The translations under genes and the position numbers were made by a program. A stretch of DNA of 64,000 nt from Nymphaea colorata (taxonomy: Eukaryota > Streptophyta > Magnoliopsida > Nymphaeales > Nymphaeaceae). Location of the stretch: positions 34,259,706 through 34,323,705 of the forward strand of contig NC_045139.1 of the NCBI RefSeq assembly GCF_008831285.2. Reading direction: 5' to 3'. Below the pieces are notes generated by a model, which was not told the DNA's origin, ran no database searches, and was given only the letters and a program-made list of their open reading frames with translations. The first letter of the stretch is position 1. Every line of letters begins with the position of its first letter. Positions 1-12,630 of this stretch are shown here, piece after piece.

Positions 1-2852
1 GGTTTTTTTAATACATATTTTATTGATTTTTTAATATATAATTATAATATTTTATTACAATTAATTATATTTATATATTAATATATATATTTTTTAATTT
101 AATCGAGCTCGAGCTCAAGTTTTAAGTGTTAGGATGGGTTCCGGTTTTAGGTGTCAGACCAGCCCCAGCTCGAGGCTTCAGGTGTCACACTTCGGAAAGT
201 GGCCGGCGTTGAAACTTTCCACAAGCACAAGCGGATAAATTAGAGAAGGAGAGTAATTGTATTTAAACTGAAAGAAAATTTAAGAAAACTTTGTGATCAG
301 TAGTGAGTTCTCCCAACTTGACTCAAAATAAAGTGGAGTCTTATGTAGTTTTTTGAGGAAGCGATAAAGTCTCTCAACTGAGGTGCAGTTTCCTATTTAA
401 TAATTAAATAGAAACAGAAAAACTTCCACCAGTAAAAGTATGACAAACCCTTCTCCTCCCCAATCAGGTACATATTAATATCCTGAAACAAATAAAAAGT
501 TGGGTAATTAAATGAATATTCAATAAGTGGCTCATCTGATGGGGGGTGACTAAAAGAAAGTCAGCAAGTTGACTGTGTTTTATAAGTTCAAAACTCTCAT
601 GCAATTTTCTTTTTCTTGCAAGAAGGCTGAAGCTGGTTGCAGTTTTCAATGAAAATGAGAAAGTTTTTAGGGATTATGATAACCGATGGCGGAGCCTATA
701 ACAGCCTCACAAAGTTACTTTAATATTATGTTAATTTTTTCATATATTTGAATGATTATATATATATGTCCCACAAAAATTAAAGATATTGAATTAATGC
801 CACACCAGAAAAAATTTCTGGCTAGTGATAATAACTATTTTTTACCACAAGATCGAAGCTGACTGTAATTTTTAGTAGAGAAAAGAAAAAACCAATTATA
901 TATGAAGAGCTTGTTAGCTTATCGTTGATGGTTATAGGATTTTCTCAGTCAAAGTCAGATCCAATAAGAACGTTTGAGTCAGACTACTATTCAAATTCAG
1001 ATTCAGTATGTGGTTTCATAACCAAATCCAAAACTGAGTCCATTATCTAACTGAGATAGAATATAAGTCCAACTTCTGACTGCATAAGACCGGAGTTTAT
1101 CCAGAGCTGGCCCAGCTGGAGTTTGACTCGACTTAAATAACTCGAGCTCAAGCTCTCCTCAAACTTGAGTCGAGCACTATATAACAGGCTCATGCTCGAC
1201 TCGATTATACTACGTCAAGCACGAGCTTGACTTGTTCAACTCGTTTAACTTGTTTCTCTTAACATGTCTTGTTTTTGTAGCTCATTTAACTCTCAACCCC
1301 TCGAGCTAATTTAACTATGATCGAACCCGTTTAACTTAACTTTGACTGATTGAACACTTTAAGTATAAATTTAAACTTGAACTTCACTCGTTTATAAATG
1401 ATATAAATGAGTTGTGCTCGAGTCAAGTTTAATTTTTTGAGCGAATTCAAGCCAAGCCCATGTTGGCTCAGGCTCATTGTGCAGCCTTCCTCCAACCTCA
1501 TTACTTATAGCTGACAAATTTTGTACTATTTTGATCCATGTATAATTTTTAAAATAGAGTTTGAATCTGAATTCGACTACATAAAATCTACTTAAATCAA
1601 AATTTGGTAGATGTTGGATTAGACCAAATCCAAAGCATTTTCATCTCTCGACTAAATGGTTTGGCGAGAGAGAGAAAGAGATGACTAAGGGGGCGAAACC
1701 AAGGTAGGGGTCCCCATGAGCCTTGGCCCTACCTAAAAAAAAATTAAATTACATGTAAATTTTAAAAATTTCACTTGTTTTATATAAAAAATTTTGAAAA
1801 ATAATATTTCGGGTCCTAGTTAACTCAGTATGCCTCATATGAAAATTCGGTATGCCTCATGAAAAATTTATTAAGGTGACTTAACCTCCAATGGCATAAT
1901 GTGCCAACCTACCTGCCCGGTAACTAGACATCGTTTGAGGGAGAAACGGGTTGAACAGAGAAGAGTGACGGAAAAGGGAAGGTGGTGGGAAGGAAAGAAG
2001 CAAGGAAGGCACCTGTTTTTTAGTCGGCTGACGACGCCGTTCAAAGCATTTCTCCAACCTCTGCACTCTGGAATACAAAATTCTCCATAAGTGCTTCTGA
2101 ACCAGGAATATTTTGGATTTGAGCCCCCTCCTGCACCAAGATAGCTCTTCCATTTGCTTTTCTCAAAGGCAACTCAGTTGGTGACTTGAAAAAGAAATGG
2201 TAAAATCCTTTTAAGAACTTTTAACAGGAATCCTAAATTATTAGCTATAACTTTTTTTCTTTTTTCTTTTTTTTGCTGCAACTCTGGAAGCCAACAGTGG
2301 TTGTGTGCTAAGAAATTAGTAGGAAATGTCATGCATGGTTGTCATTCATATGTAAGCAAGGAAAAAAGAGCTGCACAATGACTTTATATCAGCATTTTTT
2401 CTATGTATTCAAGATTCGAAAGTGCCTGTATTACATATGTGGAAAAAGAATACACCAAGATAAATCAAGGAACAACTCTGTTTCCTCTGACCTCTCCATT
2501 CTACGCAGCCTCTTCCTTTGGCAAAGCAATGAAAGTTCATAACCCATACAAAGGATAGTCCTGGACAGAGTACAAAACCCAAAATAGGGAAGACAGAACT
2601 TTCTAGTTAGCTGAAACCCTGGTGTAAAAAAGCGGCCCCATGACTGCGAAAAACCGGACCGCGGAAGCCCTCTTGGGAAAACTCAAAGGATCCGGAAAAA
2701 ACGTCGAAAAACAGCCATGATCGAGCACCTCTGCCCGGAAAAAAAAGATGGCCAACCCAAAAATTCTTCAACTGGCTTCATTTTTTTGTGTATGCCTAGT
2801 CAACCACATGTATGTATCCAGATCATGATCTTTACAAGAGAGCCCCTTTGGC
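1..2852. other. Gene-free sequence left of the first DVL gene
   Basis: No coding gene is supported here. The stretch is AT-rich with short runs of GAGCTC-type motifs. From about position 381 it is the left part of duplicated block A. The open frames around 1881-2153 lie on both strands and show no recognisable domain. Confidence 0.6.
1090..1490. repeat. GAGCTC-rich dispersed repeat, copy 1
   Basis: A run rich in GAGCTCGAG and TTTAACTTG motifs that recurs at 4205-4655 and 45965-46310. The flanks match 12915-12930 in duplicated block B, where the repeat is absent, so this looks like an insertion made after the duplication. No protein is encoded; a non-autonomous DNA element is likely but the class is not clear. 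Confidence 0.6.
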
Positions 2853-2996
2853 TCAATCATCTCCGTGGATGTACCAGCACAATAACATGGTGGCGCACTG
2901 CCGGAGAATGTAGAGCCTAGCCTTTTGCTCCTTCACCAGCCGGCTGCAGCGCCGGGTGAAACACCTGTGCTTTGCCGAGCTCGAACTCATCGCCAT
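2853..2996 (-). CDS. DVL: DVL/RTFL micropeptide gene 1 (47 aa)
   Basis: Intronless small open frame of 47 codons, start at 2996 and stop at 2853-2855. The N-terminus is Ser-rich and then basic and Cys-containing (KHRCFTRRCSRLVK). The C-terminal half (about residues 23-41) reads EQKARLYILRQCATMLLCW, which matches the RTF domain of the DEVIL/ROTUNDIFOLIA-like family. Members are non-secreted peptides associated with the plasma membrane; overexpression in Arabidopsis shortens or reshapes leaves, fruits and other organs. The length is at the short end for the family. A TATA box lies about 130 bp upstream. A second copy sits at 15443-15586 in the duplicated block and differs at a few residues. The plus-strand open frame over the same bases is only its shadow. 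Family assignment is firm; the role in this plant is inferred. Confidence 0.88.
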   Translation of the reverse strand: MAMSSSSAKHRCFTRRCSRLVKEQKARLYILRQCATMLLCWYIHGDD

Positions 2997-4204
2997 CTTC
3001 CTTGGTAGGACTTAGTCTTAATTAGAAGTAGAAAGGTCGGCTCTTTCTCTCTGTGAGCCCCTTAATTTGCAGGACTCTGGATCAGAAAGAGACGATTTGA
3101 GTGCCTCTGGTTGAGATCATCAGCCTTATATACATATGTATCATATGGAAGGGTGCATTCAAAGTTGATGGGCTTATTTTGAAAGAGGGTTCCTTGGAAT
3201 AGTTTATGTCGTGGGTAAGCGGGGAGAGGCAGAAAGGGAGGTGAATGGAGTCTGGTTAGGGACTTGCGCTATCGCTTGGCTGCTTTCGAGAAAGTGGCGG
3301 TTGCGGCGTCTGTATTCCTACGGACTCCCTCGGTCTTTGTTGTTTTTTTTATAAAACTCATGCAATTTTTTATAAAATATATGCAATAAGATACCTGGAA
3401 GTACTATTCTAATTGCACAGGTGGCGGTGGAGGAAGAGAATCCCGAGGTGTTTGACACATTCTTCATCAGCCGACTGCAAGTTCCCTTCTCTGCGCGTTT
3501 GAGTTTTTCCTTTCCAAGCGTGTGTTGTTAATATATATGAATTCATTAGCTACTCGAATGCACCACAGATTTAGTGATGCCAAATGTCATGTTTTCTGAG
3601 TTGTTAATTTTATGTTTTAAAAAATATAACATTAATCTTCTACTTATGCAAAAAGCAATTTCAAATGTTCTGGTTTGATGTAACCAATTTGCTAAATTCT
3701 TCTACACCATACGCATACGCCAAGTAGCCTGCTGGTTCAGCAGATAGGGACGGAAGGAACAAGATTTTTTGTTCTTATATAATTTTCAAAGTTTTCTCTG
3801 GGGCTGAATAGGAACTTTTTAGAGTTTTATTTGGTGATTTTTTATTATTTTCCACTAACCCCATCGTAACTTGAATTGCTAAGCTGGTTAAGTATGTCAT
3901 ACTGGTGCATGCATGAATTTTTCGTATGGTTAATGTTGAAAATACTTTGATTAATGTAAAAATGTATTTTTTTAAGACAAAAAAGAAAATCGTAAAATAA
4001 AAAGATTAAAATTTTAAATAATTACCAAAATGTCTCCCCTTTTTTGGTCACGCAACTCACTCTCGTTGAGTCGATCCCTTATTTTCTCTCTTCCTCTCTA
4101 CCAGTTTTCTCTCTCTCTCTCTCTCTCTCTAACTCACTTCCGGTTCTCCTTTTTTTTTTAATTTGACACACAAAGTTGAACATGAACTAATCCACGAGAA
4201 AATT
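2997..4204. other. Upstream region of DVL gene 1, non-coding
   Basis: Holds the 5' leader and promoter side of DVL gene 1, conserved with 15587-16060 up to about 3480, then AT-rich sequence and a CT microsatellite at about 4104-4131. No gene is seen. Confidence 0.6.
3124..3132 (-). promoter_or_regulatory. TATA box of DVL gene 1
   Basis: TATATAAGG on the minus strand, about 128 bp before the DVL start codon. The same box lies at the matching place before DVL gene 2. It would put the transcription start near 3095 with a short 5' leader. Confidence 0.6.
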
Positions 4205-4655
4205 GCTTTTAGTGCTGCACAAGAGTCAAAATCAAAAAAAACTCGAGTCATGTTTGTTTGGCTAGAACGTGTTCAAGCTCCGTAAAATAGGCTCGAGCCT
4301 CAATGATATAGTGTTGAGCTCGAGCTCCTTTCTGTTAACTTGTCATATTTCTTTTAACTTGTTGTTAACTTGTTTTAACTGATTTCTTTTAACAAATTTA
4401 ACTATGAACAACCATTTAACCGAAATGTCAAAAAAAAATGCACATATTTTAAATCTAAATATCCACTAAAGAAAACATTATCAATAAAAAATCTCTCATT
4501 CATGACATATTTACATAGTCTAATAAAGGTTAAACAAGTCGAGCTCTTATAAATCAACACAAATTTAAACTTGAGCTTGACTCGTTTATCAATGAGTACA
4601 ATTCGAGCGAGTTCAAGTTGGGGCAGAGTTGGTTCAGTTCCTTCTACAGCCTTAA
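4205..4655. repeat. GAGCTC-rich dispersed repeat, copy 2
   Basis: Same family as 1090-1490 and 45965-46310. The matching place in block B (about 16490-16560) keeps the left flanking phrase ACTAATCCAC but lacks the repeat, which supports a post-duplication insertion. The right end carries CTACAGCC and the left end GCTGCACAAGAGTC, possibly degenerate inverted ends. Confidence 0.6.
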
Positions 4656-5444
4656 TGCTTGTTATTCCAAGAGGGACAAAAATATTAGAGCCTTGAATCC
4701 AGATTTCTTGGATTATTTAGCCAATTGAGTTCCGTGTGGGCATCATTCGAAAAAAAAAAAAAAGTAGCTGAAAGCAATGGAAATAAAATTTCTGGGCGGA
4801 AATTTGAGGCAACAACATTATCCACGTACCAACTTCACGATACAGGCAAATTAAGAACTTAAGTGTCATGTTATCGACGTCAAAGAAATCTATTGCTTTT
4901 AGTAAAGGAATGTTTGGAAGGCTCTCTTTAATGAAATCAGTCTTCAATATCATATCTATCATCAGGAGCAAAGCCAGGATTTTTTTTAGGAGCAGATGAA
5001 ACAGTCCACTTCTGGATCCGGGTAGGGCCAAACTGAATTCGAATCTAAACAATACATGACGCAACTAAAAAAATTTTATTTTTTCAATGTCAATTTTTTT
5101 TTTCCAATTAGCTGGGGTGGGGCCATGGCTTGGGTGGCCCTCCTCCTCCCTATCCACCACTTCTATGGTAGATCAAGAAGATGAAGTTGGATCTAATGCC
5201 AACCATGAAGCACAAAGGGGCTTCTTCAATGGGGAATTTATTCACCAAAAGGAACATTTTAAGAATTAGAGGTAAATGGTTTGGCACATGGTGAAGTGGT
5301 TTCATTACAAGGCATGTGAAGACAAGTTTCTAATTTTGATTAGGATCCAACGCAACAAACAGGATGGGTTGGTAGGCGGCCAATTTCTATTTCAAACTTA
5401 TGTTGAAGCATAGTAGGGATACTTTCATCTTGCAGTATCGAAAG

Positions 5445-5782
5445 TAGGGATGTGAATATATCCGATTTGAATCGAAAATCCAAACGATCCGATCCAAAAA
5501 AATCGGTTATAGATAAAAATTTAATATTCGATTAAAAAATCGGATCGGATTCGGATACGAATTCGAATCGGATTCATTTTTATACAAATACCCTCTATCT
5601 AATACTTGAAAAATGGCAAAATCCGGTTCAAAATTTGGATTCGGATTGTAAAATTGGATTTCGGATTCGGATTCGGATATGGCTTTGCTTTATTCGAATT
5701 CGAATCCGAATATATGAATATCCGAAAAAGTAGATATGATTAAAGATGCATCCGATCCGAAACCGATCCGTTGACATCCCTA
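5445..5782. mobile_element. hAT-type MITE, 338 bp, with 8-bp target duplication
   Basis: Begins TAGGGATGT and ends ACATCCCTA, an inverted pair. The flanks are exact 8-bp direct repeats ATCGAAAG at 5437-5444 and 5783-5790, the target-duplication length of hAT elements. The interior is rich in CGGATTCGGAT-type motifs, with no coding capacity. A related duplicated module at 14200-14320 has a single ATCGAAAG at 14239-14246 and no element, which serves as an empty site. Confidence 0.85.
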
Positions 5783-5790
5783 ATCGAAAG

Positions 5791-8140
5791 TGGTCTTGAA
5801 CCCTGAAGGGATAGGGGCAAGAGGGAGACTTCGGCCTTCACTTGGACAGTGGGATTTCCTCCCAATCACCAGAATATGATTCAAAACTCGTGGAATAATC
5901 AAGTAAATAGACGTGTGCCTCATCCATCTCATGAGCAATCAATATATATATATATATATTTTTTTCCTAATAGATTCTCGTGTTCACAAAGTTTTATCTT
6001 TTCTGAGAGGAGAAGTTTCAAATGTTGGATTGAGTCTCCTCCATGAGGAGGCCCGATGTTAGCTATCAAAAACCTGATTGCATGAGAGTCCGCAGGAATG
6101 AGAGTTTAAACTTTGGACATAATCAAGTCCAATAATTTGTTGGTGAGAATGTTACAATTATATTCAATATAAATTGCATTATATTCACTTTGGATGGATG
6201 ACAAAACTTGAGCACGAAGAAGGAAACTCTACAGCCCACTACTTAAAAGAATTTCAGGGGAAATACTTTAGAGTCTCACACTCACCACCTCTGCATCACA
6301 TTAAATGATATCGTTATGTTTATGCATTTAATTAGTCAAAACCGGCATTTTTAATGAACATGTGAAAGGAAAACAGTAAAAGTGTTTTTGTATAGTCACG
6401 TATTTTGGCTATGGAAAATAAAAAAGAAATAATTAATTTAAGGGAAAGCATGTGAAAGATAAAAATTGAAACAAATTAAGGGCAAGATACAAGAATGTAT
6501 GCCATCATTATGGGTAAAAAGGTAGATGGAAAAAAAATCCAATTGAATGAAAATACAAGCACAAAGAATAGGATGAAATGAATATTAAAATCGTGATTAC
6601 AAGTCTGTGACTATTAGTCTATAATCACAGTTAATTTGGCAATCGATAATACAATTTGGATAAAAGGCAATAGTCACTTCTCTCCATCATATTTTAAAAT
6701 TTTAGTACTTATACTGCATGTGATTTCATACCATTAAAAGTGAACAATGATGACTTGTCTCAAGTTGGTGCCTTGTGATGTGATTTGTAAAGCAACGGAA
6801 GAACCACATGTGACATGTGTTAAATATTATATGTATCTAAAATAAATTTAGGCTAGAAAGCTTGAAGAATTATACAATAAAACATTAGTGGATAGTGAAA
6901 GCTTACTAAAAGTACACCAGTTGTGTCTTTTTACAAACAAATGCAATATATGCGATGCAGTCTAAGTGGTCTAAACCACTTAGACTACATGAGAAGAGGA
7001 CAACAATGTCTGTTCTAAATGGTAGTTTTTTTTTGGAAAAAAAAATGCCAAATGAAAAAAAAAACTCCAAAGAATGTAAAAAATGAATTTTTAGCATTTT
7101 TATCATTTTTTAACACTTTTTATTACGACATTTTATTTTTGCAATTTTCACATTTTACATTTAGGTTTTCTAAAATATTTTAAAAAAAATTTGCCAAAAT
7201 TTTCTTTAAAAAATTCATTTTGTGAAGCTATAACAAGGGAAAACCCGCCGTCTATAACACATAAATGGCATTTCTGACAGTGGTTTGGAACTCAATTAAA
7301 AGTTTAGATAAGAACTCGAAGATGTGTCGATGAACTGGCATGGCTAAATGAACATGGTGCATGTTGAGGAGGGAGCGACATGAGACAAGGCAAATTAAGA
7401 ATAGCTTATCTACAATAGGATTATGAGCTTGACAGATGGGAATGGCCTAAAATGGCTTTAATCTCGAAAACCAGACGAAGTACGTTTTGGAAATGGTGTT
7501 AATGAGCCAGAAGAATTTTCTAGAGGAGCACTCATTCCCATATTAGGTTATCAAATCTTAATGTCTAATTTGGCACAATGGACAGGGTGGAAGCTCTTAG
7601 GCAAGTAGTATTTGTTTCGAATTTTCGTGACATCAACTCTCTATGATGTAAAAGATGGTACCACCTATATATAAATTGAAACATGGCATAGGTGTCATTT
7701 TGAGACACCAAAAACTGACCTCATACCTTAGAGGGATAAGGGGAATGTTGGGAACTTTGGCTCCCAACTAGTGGTAAGATGAAATATCCTCCTGCACACC
7801 CGAAAACTAGAGACTGCCAAACAGGGACAGTAGTAGGTGTGAACTGCGTGGATCATATGCCCCACGGAGCCCACTCTAAAATCTTGTTTTTAATAACTGG
7901 ATCAAGGCAGATTTGGGTCTAATTATATGGACCAGCCCCATGAGACCTGAGTCATCATGAGACCTGAGTCATTGCTCCAAGTCCAATTAAAAATTTGTTA
8001 CCTATATATTTAATGCTCCATAGACAAACATTTTTATTCTGCCCCGGCTGCCAAACTAGATATCTACTAAAACTAACATTAATTACGGATGTAAAGAAGC
8101 AAAGCAACTTAAATAACAAGAAGCCCAAGCCCAAGCCCAG
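5791..8140. other. Gene-free stretch with a third partial copy of the duplicated module
   Basis: No gene is supported. The part at about 7060-8130 is similar to 13830-14450 in block B and, around 7670-7800, to 5395-5870. This shows that the duplication history is more complex than one simple doubling. The rest is AT-rich with a TA microsatellite near 5941. Confidence 0.55.
7870..8045. repeat. Short dispersed repeat with CCACGAGA-like core, copy 1
   Basis: Shares the order GGACC, CCCCATGAGACC, AATTAAAAATTTGTTA and ATATTTAATGCTCCAT with 17345-17510, 41130-41330 and 42385-42530. About 170 bp, non-coding. The class is not determined. Confidence 0.5.
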
Positions 8141-8609
8141 GTGCAGTTTCCTATTTAATAAGTAAACAGAAACAGAAAAACTTCCACCAGTAAAAGTGTG
8201 ACAAACCATTCTCCTCCAAATATATATTAATATTCCCCGAACAACTTAAGAAGTTGGTAATTGAATTAATATATAATAAATGGCTCATGTGATGGGGGTG
8301 ATTCAAAAGAAAGTCAGCAAGTTAGACTGTTTTATAAGTTCACGATGTTTTATAAGTTCAAAACTCACATTACAATTTTCTTTTTCTTTTGCAACAAGGC
8401 TGAAGCTGGGTTGCAGTTCTCAATAATAAAAAATAAAAAAATAAAAAAATGAAAGGAGAAAGTTGAAGTAAAAAACGTGCTTGGGGGTTAGGCCCCCTAC
8501 CTTTATTCCAACAACATGGTTATATACATGGGAAGGTCCGAAAGGACCTTAGCGATAAGTACAAAGGATTGACCCAACCCTTCACCCAACAAAAAGAAGA
8601 CAACCAAAC

Positions 8610-9460
8610 CTACAAGCTATGCATATACATTTTCAAGTCAGCAAAACAATCATGTGTAGCATTGGTGTGATCCATGATCAGCCATCCTATGTCAACTGTC
8701 GCAGCACCCTGCTTCACAAAAATTCTTTTCTGCAATTGGTCTAGATACCTATTCCAGCTAGTAAGTGGTCTTCTACCTTCCAACCTTTGTCGCGTTTTCC
8801 TTACCCAATCTTTAATAGGGGAGACAATAATATAGTCACCTCCATAATCCTTGTGGAATCTGAGAATGTGTTCCAAGACTTCCATTTCACCTTCATGAAT
8901 GCTACCACGAACATTGATAATCACCACACAACTCATCTGGCCATTGTCCGCATAGCTAAGACCAGCTATTTTCGGGCCATGCCTAGTAGACGCTCTAATA
9001 ATGTTGATTAACATGCCATTTCTATTAGAGACAATGGAGTCCACACTATCAAGACCAGTCTCCATCCAAATTCCCAGCTTGAGTTCAATTTCAGCAGGCC
9101 ACTTAACAGAGGAAAAACTGTCCAAACAACTCCTCCAAACATCTTTTTTGAACCTACTAACATGGGGTTGAAGGTTGTCGTGCAGACATCTATTTCTGAG
9201 CCACCACAAATTCCAGCAAACAATTAAAAAGGTCATCCTCCAACACGGACGTCGCCACTTTCCTGTTATCTTAGCTTGAATCCATCTCTTGAACGCATCT
9301 GCAATATCACCTCGGAGATAATTGACTCTATCGAATTTAGCGGCAATGTACTTCCAAACTTCCTTTGCTATTTTACAGTTCATTAAGACATGAGCATTTG
9401 TCTGCTCCTCAGCACAATAACAAAAAAAATCAGCGGTTAGCAAGTTGAACCCCAGTCTTC
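8610..9460 (-). pseudogene. LINE ORF2 C-terminal part (zf-RVT region)
   Basis: Continues the LINE reverse transcriptase after a frame change near 9440-9460. It holds the zf-RVT-type pattern with FCYCAEEQTNAHVLMNCKIA followed by VWKYIAAKF. The remaining 200 or so residues have no confident domain, and an RNase H domain was not recognised. It is part of the decayed element and not a host gene. Confidence 0.7.
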
Positions 9461-11345
9461 TGAATCCTATCAAGAGTGAGCAATCTGCCTTCGCAAGCGA
9501 TGTAAGAGTACCAGCAGCTCTTGGCTGGGGCGTAGCTAGCCCAGATCTTCCTCCTCCACGACTCTTTAACACCCTGAATACGACATTTGTTGATAATCTC
9601 ACCTGCCTTGAAGCTCGCCCTACCATCATCACTCCAAACTAGACTATCCTCAGCATCTCTAATCTTGATGTTAGTTGAAGACACACCAAGGTGCGCAGCC
9701 ATGGCAAGGGTCGGACTCTCCTGGTTAGCACAAGTTACTTGACGAATACTGATATTAAGCTCATTGCTCAGCAGCACATATCCATTCCCATCAACCCTAT
9801 TGATTAGAACTTGCCCCGACCAACGATCCTTCCAGAATCTGACTTGTTCTCCATTCCCAATTTTCCATTCAACTTTGTTTTGAAGCCAACTCCAACCCCA
9901 ACGCAGTCCTTTCCAGCCCCAGCTTGGATTAGGGGATCTCTTGAGTATCCATAGACTGTGGGAGCTCAAATATTTCTCCTTGAAGATGTTAGCCCAGGGG
10001 TCTTTACTGGTCAGCAACCGACAACGTCTACTGGCTAGCATCGCTTTGTTGACATCCTCCAGCCTTCTTATACCTACTCCTCCTTCATCTAAGGGCAAAC
10101 ACAACCGCTCCCACTTGACTAGATGCATGTGTCTAGACCCTTCTTCCTCATTCCACAAGAATTTGATACAAGCTTGTTGGATTCTCTTTAAAACGGCCTT
10201 AGGCAATCTAAGCGCCATCATCGAATAGTAAGGCAAAGTCATTAACACATAGCGGATGAGGCAAAGCCGGCCCGCGTAGGACAACATCCGTGCCTTCCAT
10301 CCAGCCAACCTCTTCTCCACCTTAGTGAGGAGTGGCAAACATAGATCTTCTGTGAGGTTGCCCAAGAAAAGTGGTAACCCGAGGTAGTCCGAAGGTAGGC
10401 TCCCACTAGACCATGGCAATATGCTCTGAATATCACCCATGTGACAATCAACCATAGTCCTAGCAAAAATCATAGACTTCTGCATATTCACCTTCATGCC
10501 AGCGAGACAATCAAAATCCTGCAAAATAACTTTGATGGTAGTCATAGTTTTCTTGGTAGCTTTGACTGCCATAATCACATCATCAGCGAAAAACATAGCA
10601 CATCCATTAGGCGTCACTCGCCGGATTTTAGGAACAATGATGTTATTGCTAATAGTTTCCTGAATGAGTCGTCTATTGAACATTTCCATAACAATAAGAA
10701 ATAGATAGGGGGATAAAGGGTCTCCTTGTCGCAGACCGCGCCTCCCATCAAATTTCTCTTCCATCCTACCATTTACCAGAACTGCATAAGACACAGAAGT
10801 AACACACTTCATGACTCTAGCAATCCATCTGGGATGAAATCTCAAGAACTGCATACTATTGGCTAAGAAAACCCAGGAGACTCTATCATAAGCTTTCATC
10901 AAATCAAGCTTAAGACAATATCCTCCTTTGTCCCAAAAGTCCTTAGAGTTAATGATCTTGTTCACCCAATTAATGTTGTCATGAATGTGTCTCCCTTTCG
11001 AAAAGATAGCTTGATTAACATTGATAATACGGCTGAAGATGCCTCGCATATGGTTCACAATAACCTTCGCAATGATCTTATACGTTGTGTTGCATAAAGA
11101 AATAGGTCTGAAATCTTCAACTTTTTTAGAATTATCCTTTTTAGGAATGAGGCAAATCATAGTTTCATTAACACTTCTCACTAATTGCCCATAAGAGAAG
11201 AAGTTTTGCACAGCATGCACTACTTCAGTTCTAACCATCTCCCAGCACTCCTGAAAGAAATAATTAGGAAATCCATCTGGGCCAGCTTCACTGTCCTTAT
11301 CTAAGCTCGACACTGTTGTGGTCACCTCTTCCTTCGAGATGGGCT
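9430..11345 (-). pseudogene. LINE reverse transcriptase
   Basis: A 631-residue uninterrupted stretch with the non-LTR reverse-transcriptase order: AGPDGFPNYFF, then MICLIPKK, FRPISLCNTTYKIIAKV, YCLKLDLMKAYDRVSW, GLRQGDPLSPYLF and the catalytic FFADD. It ends with the start of the zf-RVT region (IWASYAPAKSCWYSYIACEG). In an intact element it would copy RNA at the nicked target. Here it has lost its fusion to the endonuclease through a frame change near 11346 and to its C-terminus near 9450. The long intact frame suggests a moderately recent insertion. Confidence 0.9.
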
Positions 11346-12506
11346 TTAAAAGTTGTACATTATCAGCATCAGGCTTCTGATCTTGCGTTTAGTTTGCCTA
11401 GATTTAGCTATCGCATGAAAGAAGGAAGTGTTTTTATCACCTTCAGCAAGCCATCGTATACGAGCCCTTTGCTTCCACATTACCTCTTCCATGAGAAGGG
11501 CCTGCGAAAGCTGCTGCCTAGCCGTGTGCTCATCATCAAGTGCACCCTCAGTACCTTGTTCCACACGCTGCAAACCTCCAATCTGCTTTGAAGATTTGCA
11601 ATGTTTTCAGCAAGGTTGCCAAAAGAATTCTTATTCCAATATAAAACTGTCATTCTAACACGATTAAGTTTAACAAGGAGACGCATCATGGGGCACCCTC
11701 TGACATCGCCTCTCCACGCTTCCAACATAACATCCTTTCCTCTTTTGTCCATCAACCAAGGCTTAAAGAATCTAAATGGTTTCTTACCTTTGTGCTCATC
11801 TCTGGTCTCCCTGATTTGATAGATATGCGCACAGTGGTCCGAACTAGCATAAGTCCGAACCTTAAGGGTGCCCTCCCCTCCAAAACTAGCTTGCCACTCA
11901 TCATTCACCAAGCACCAGTCCAACTTACATTGCACAGAATCTTGACCATGTCTATGATTCAACCATGTGAACCTCTTATGTCTGTCATCTACCTCCTTTA
12001 ACCTGCAAGCATATATGAAGCGACTAAAGGATAAACAAGAACTAGCTGAAGGTGCAGATCCCGATTTGTTGTATCTATTCAACATGACATTAAAATCCCC
12101 AATCAGCAGTACCGGCCCTTCAACTCTAGACACAAGGGCCTCAAGTTGGTAAAAACTTTGTAGCCTTTCCCCAAACCTTGGTGGCAAATATACACCAAAA
12201 ACAACAAAAGCTTTATTGTTCGATAATCTACGAAAAAAGACACCAATCCAGTCTTGATGAGCGACCACACGAGACGCTTCCATCTCCTCCTCATTCCACA
12301 TACATAAAACTCTAACAACACCCCTTGGCATTAGTCACAAAATGGTAGGTGTGATATCTTTCCATGATCACCTGCATCCTGTGAGTGGTAATCATGAAAT
12401 CCAGAATAAACCCTATAGAGGGTTTGAACTTGTTGAAGATAAGACGCAATTCGTGTTGCGCAGGTCTCTTAGCAAGACCTCTAATATTCCAACTAAAGAT
12501 TTTCAT
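11346..12506 (-). pseudogene. LINE apurinic-type endonuclease, frameshifted
   Basis: Starts at 12506 with MKIFSWNIRGL, the usual beginning of plant LINE ORF2. Frame changes near 12325 and 11575 split it into three pieces. Endonuclease signatures seen are SWNIRG, LIGDFN and SSDHCAH. The place where the family has LQET reads ILDFM, so the metal-binding Glu appears lost. After the endonuclease comes the usual linker with WKQRARIRWLAEGDKNTSFF. It is not functional. Confidence 0.82.
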
Positions 12507-12630
12507 AGATGAGAGATGACGGTACCTCACTAGCAGTACTCTCAGTCTCGAGGACCAGATCCTTTTCATTTCATTCACTTCCACCATCTTGGGGAAGTTC
12601 CATAATGGAAGGATGCATAGTTTCAGTCAC

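Larger units (their letters stand above)
381..5340 (+). repeat. Segmental duplication, copy A
   Basis: Long collinear similarity to the block at 8141-17655. Matching anchors are 381-650 with 8141-8425, 836-930 with 12636-12720, 960-1080 with 12800-12915, 2090-3480 with 14686-16060 and 4660-5340 with 16690-17650. The block contains DVL gene 1 on the minus strand. It differs from copy B by two GAGCTC-rich insertions (about 1090-1490 and 4205-4655) and lacks the LINE and the MITE found in B. Boundaries are by eye and accurate to tens of bases. Confidence 0.85.
8465..12630 (-). mobile_element. Degenerate LINE (L1-type), 5'-truncated
   Basis: Minus-strand non-LTR retrotransposon with endonuclease, reverse transcriptase and a C-terminal zinc-binding region in that order, broken by at least four frame changes. 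No gag-like first open frame is present: sequence homologous to block A resumes right after the endonuclease start, so the 5' part is missing. Comparison with 650-836 in block A brackets the insertion to about 8430-8465 on the left and about 12630 on the right, with a short loss of host sequence. The target duplication could not be fixed. The element is non-functional. Confidence 0.88.

Noticed and set aside
1881-2153. 90-aa minus-strand and 63-aa plus-strand frames
   Set aside because: Both strands are open over the same bases, with no domain and no equivalent frame kept in the duplicated copy.
2717-2920. Plus-strand 67-aa frame, nearly repeated at 15277-15510
   Set aside because: Its conservation between the copies comes from the duplication. 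It lies antisense to the DVL genes, whose minus-strand frames carry a known domain.
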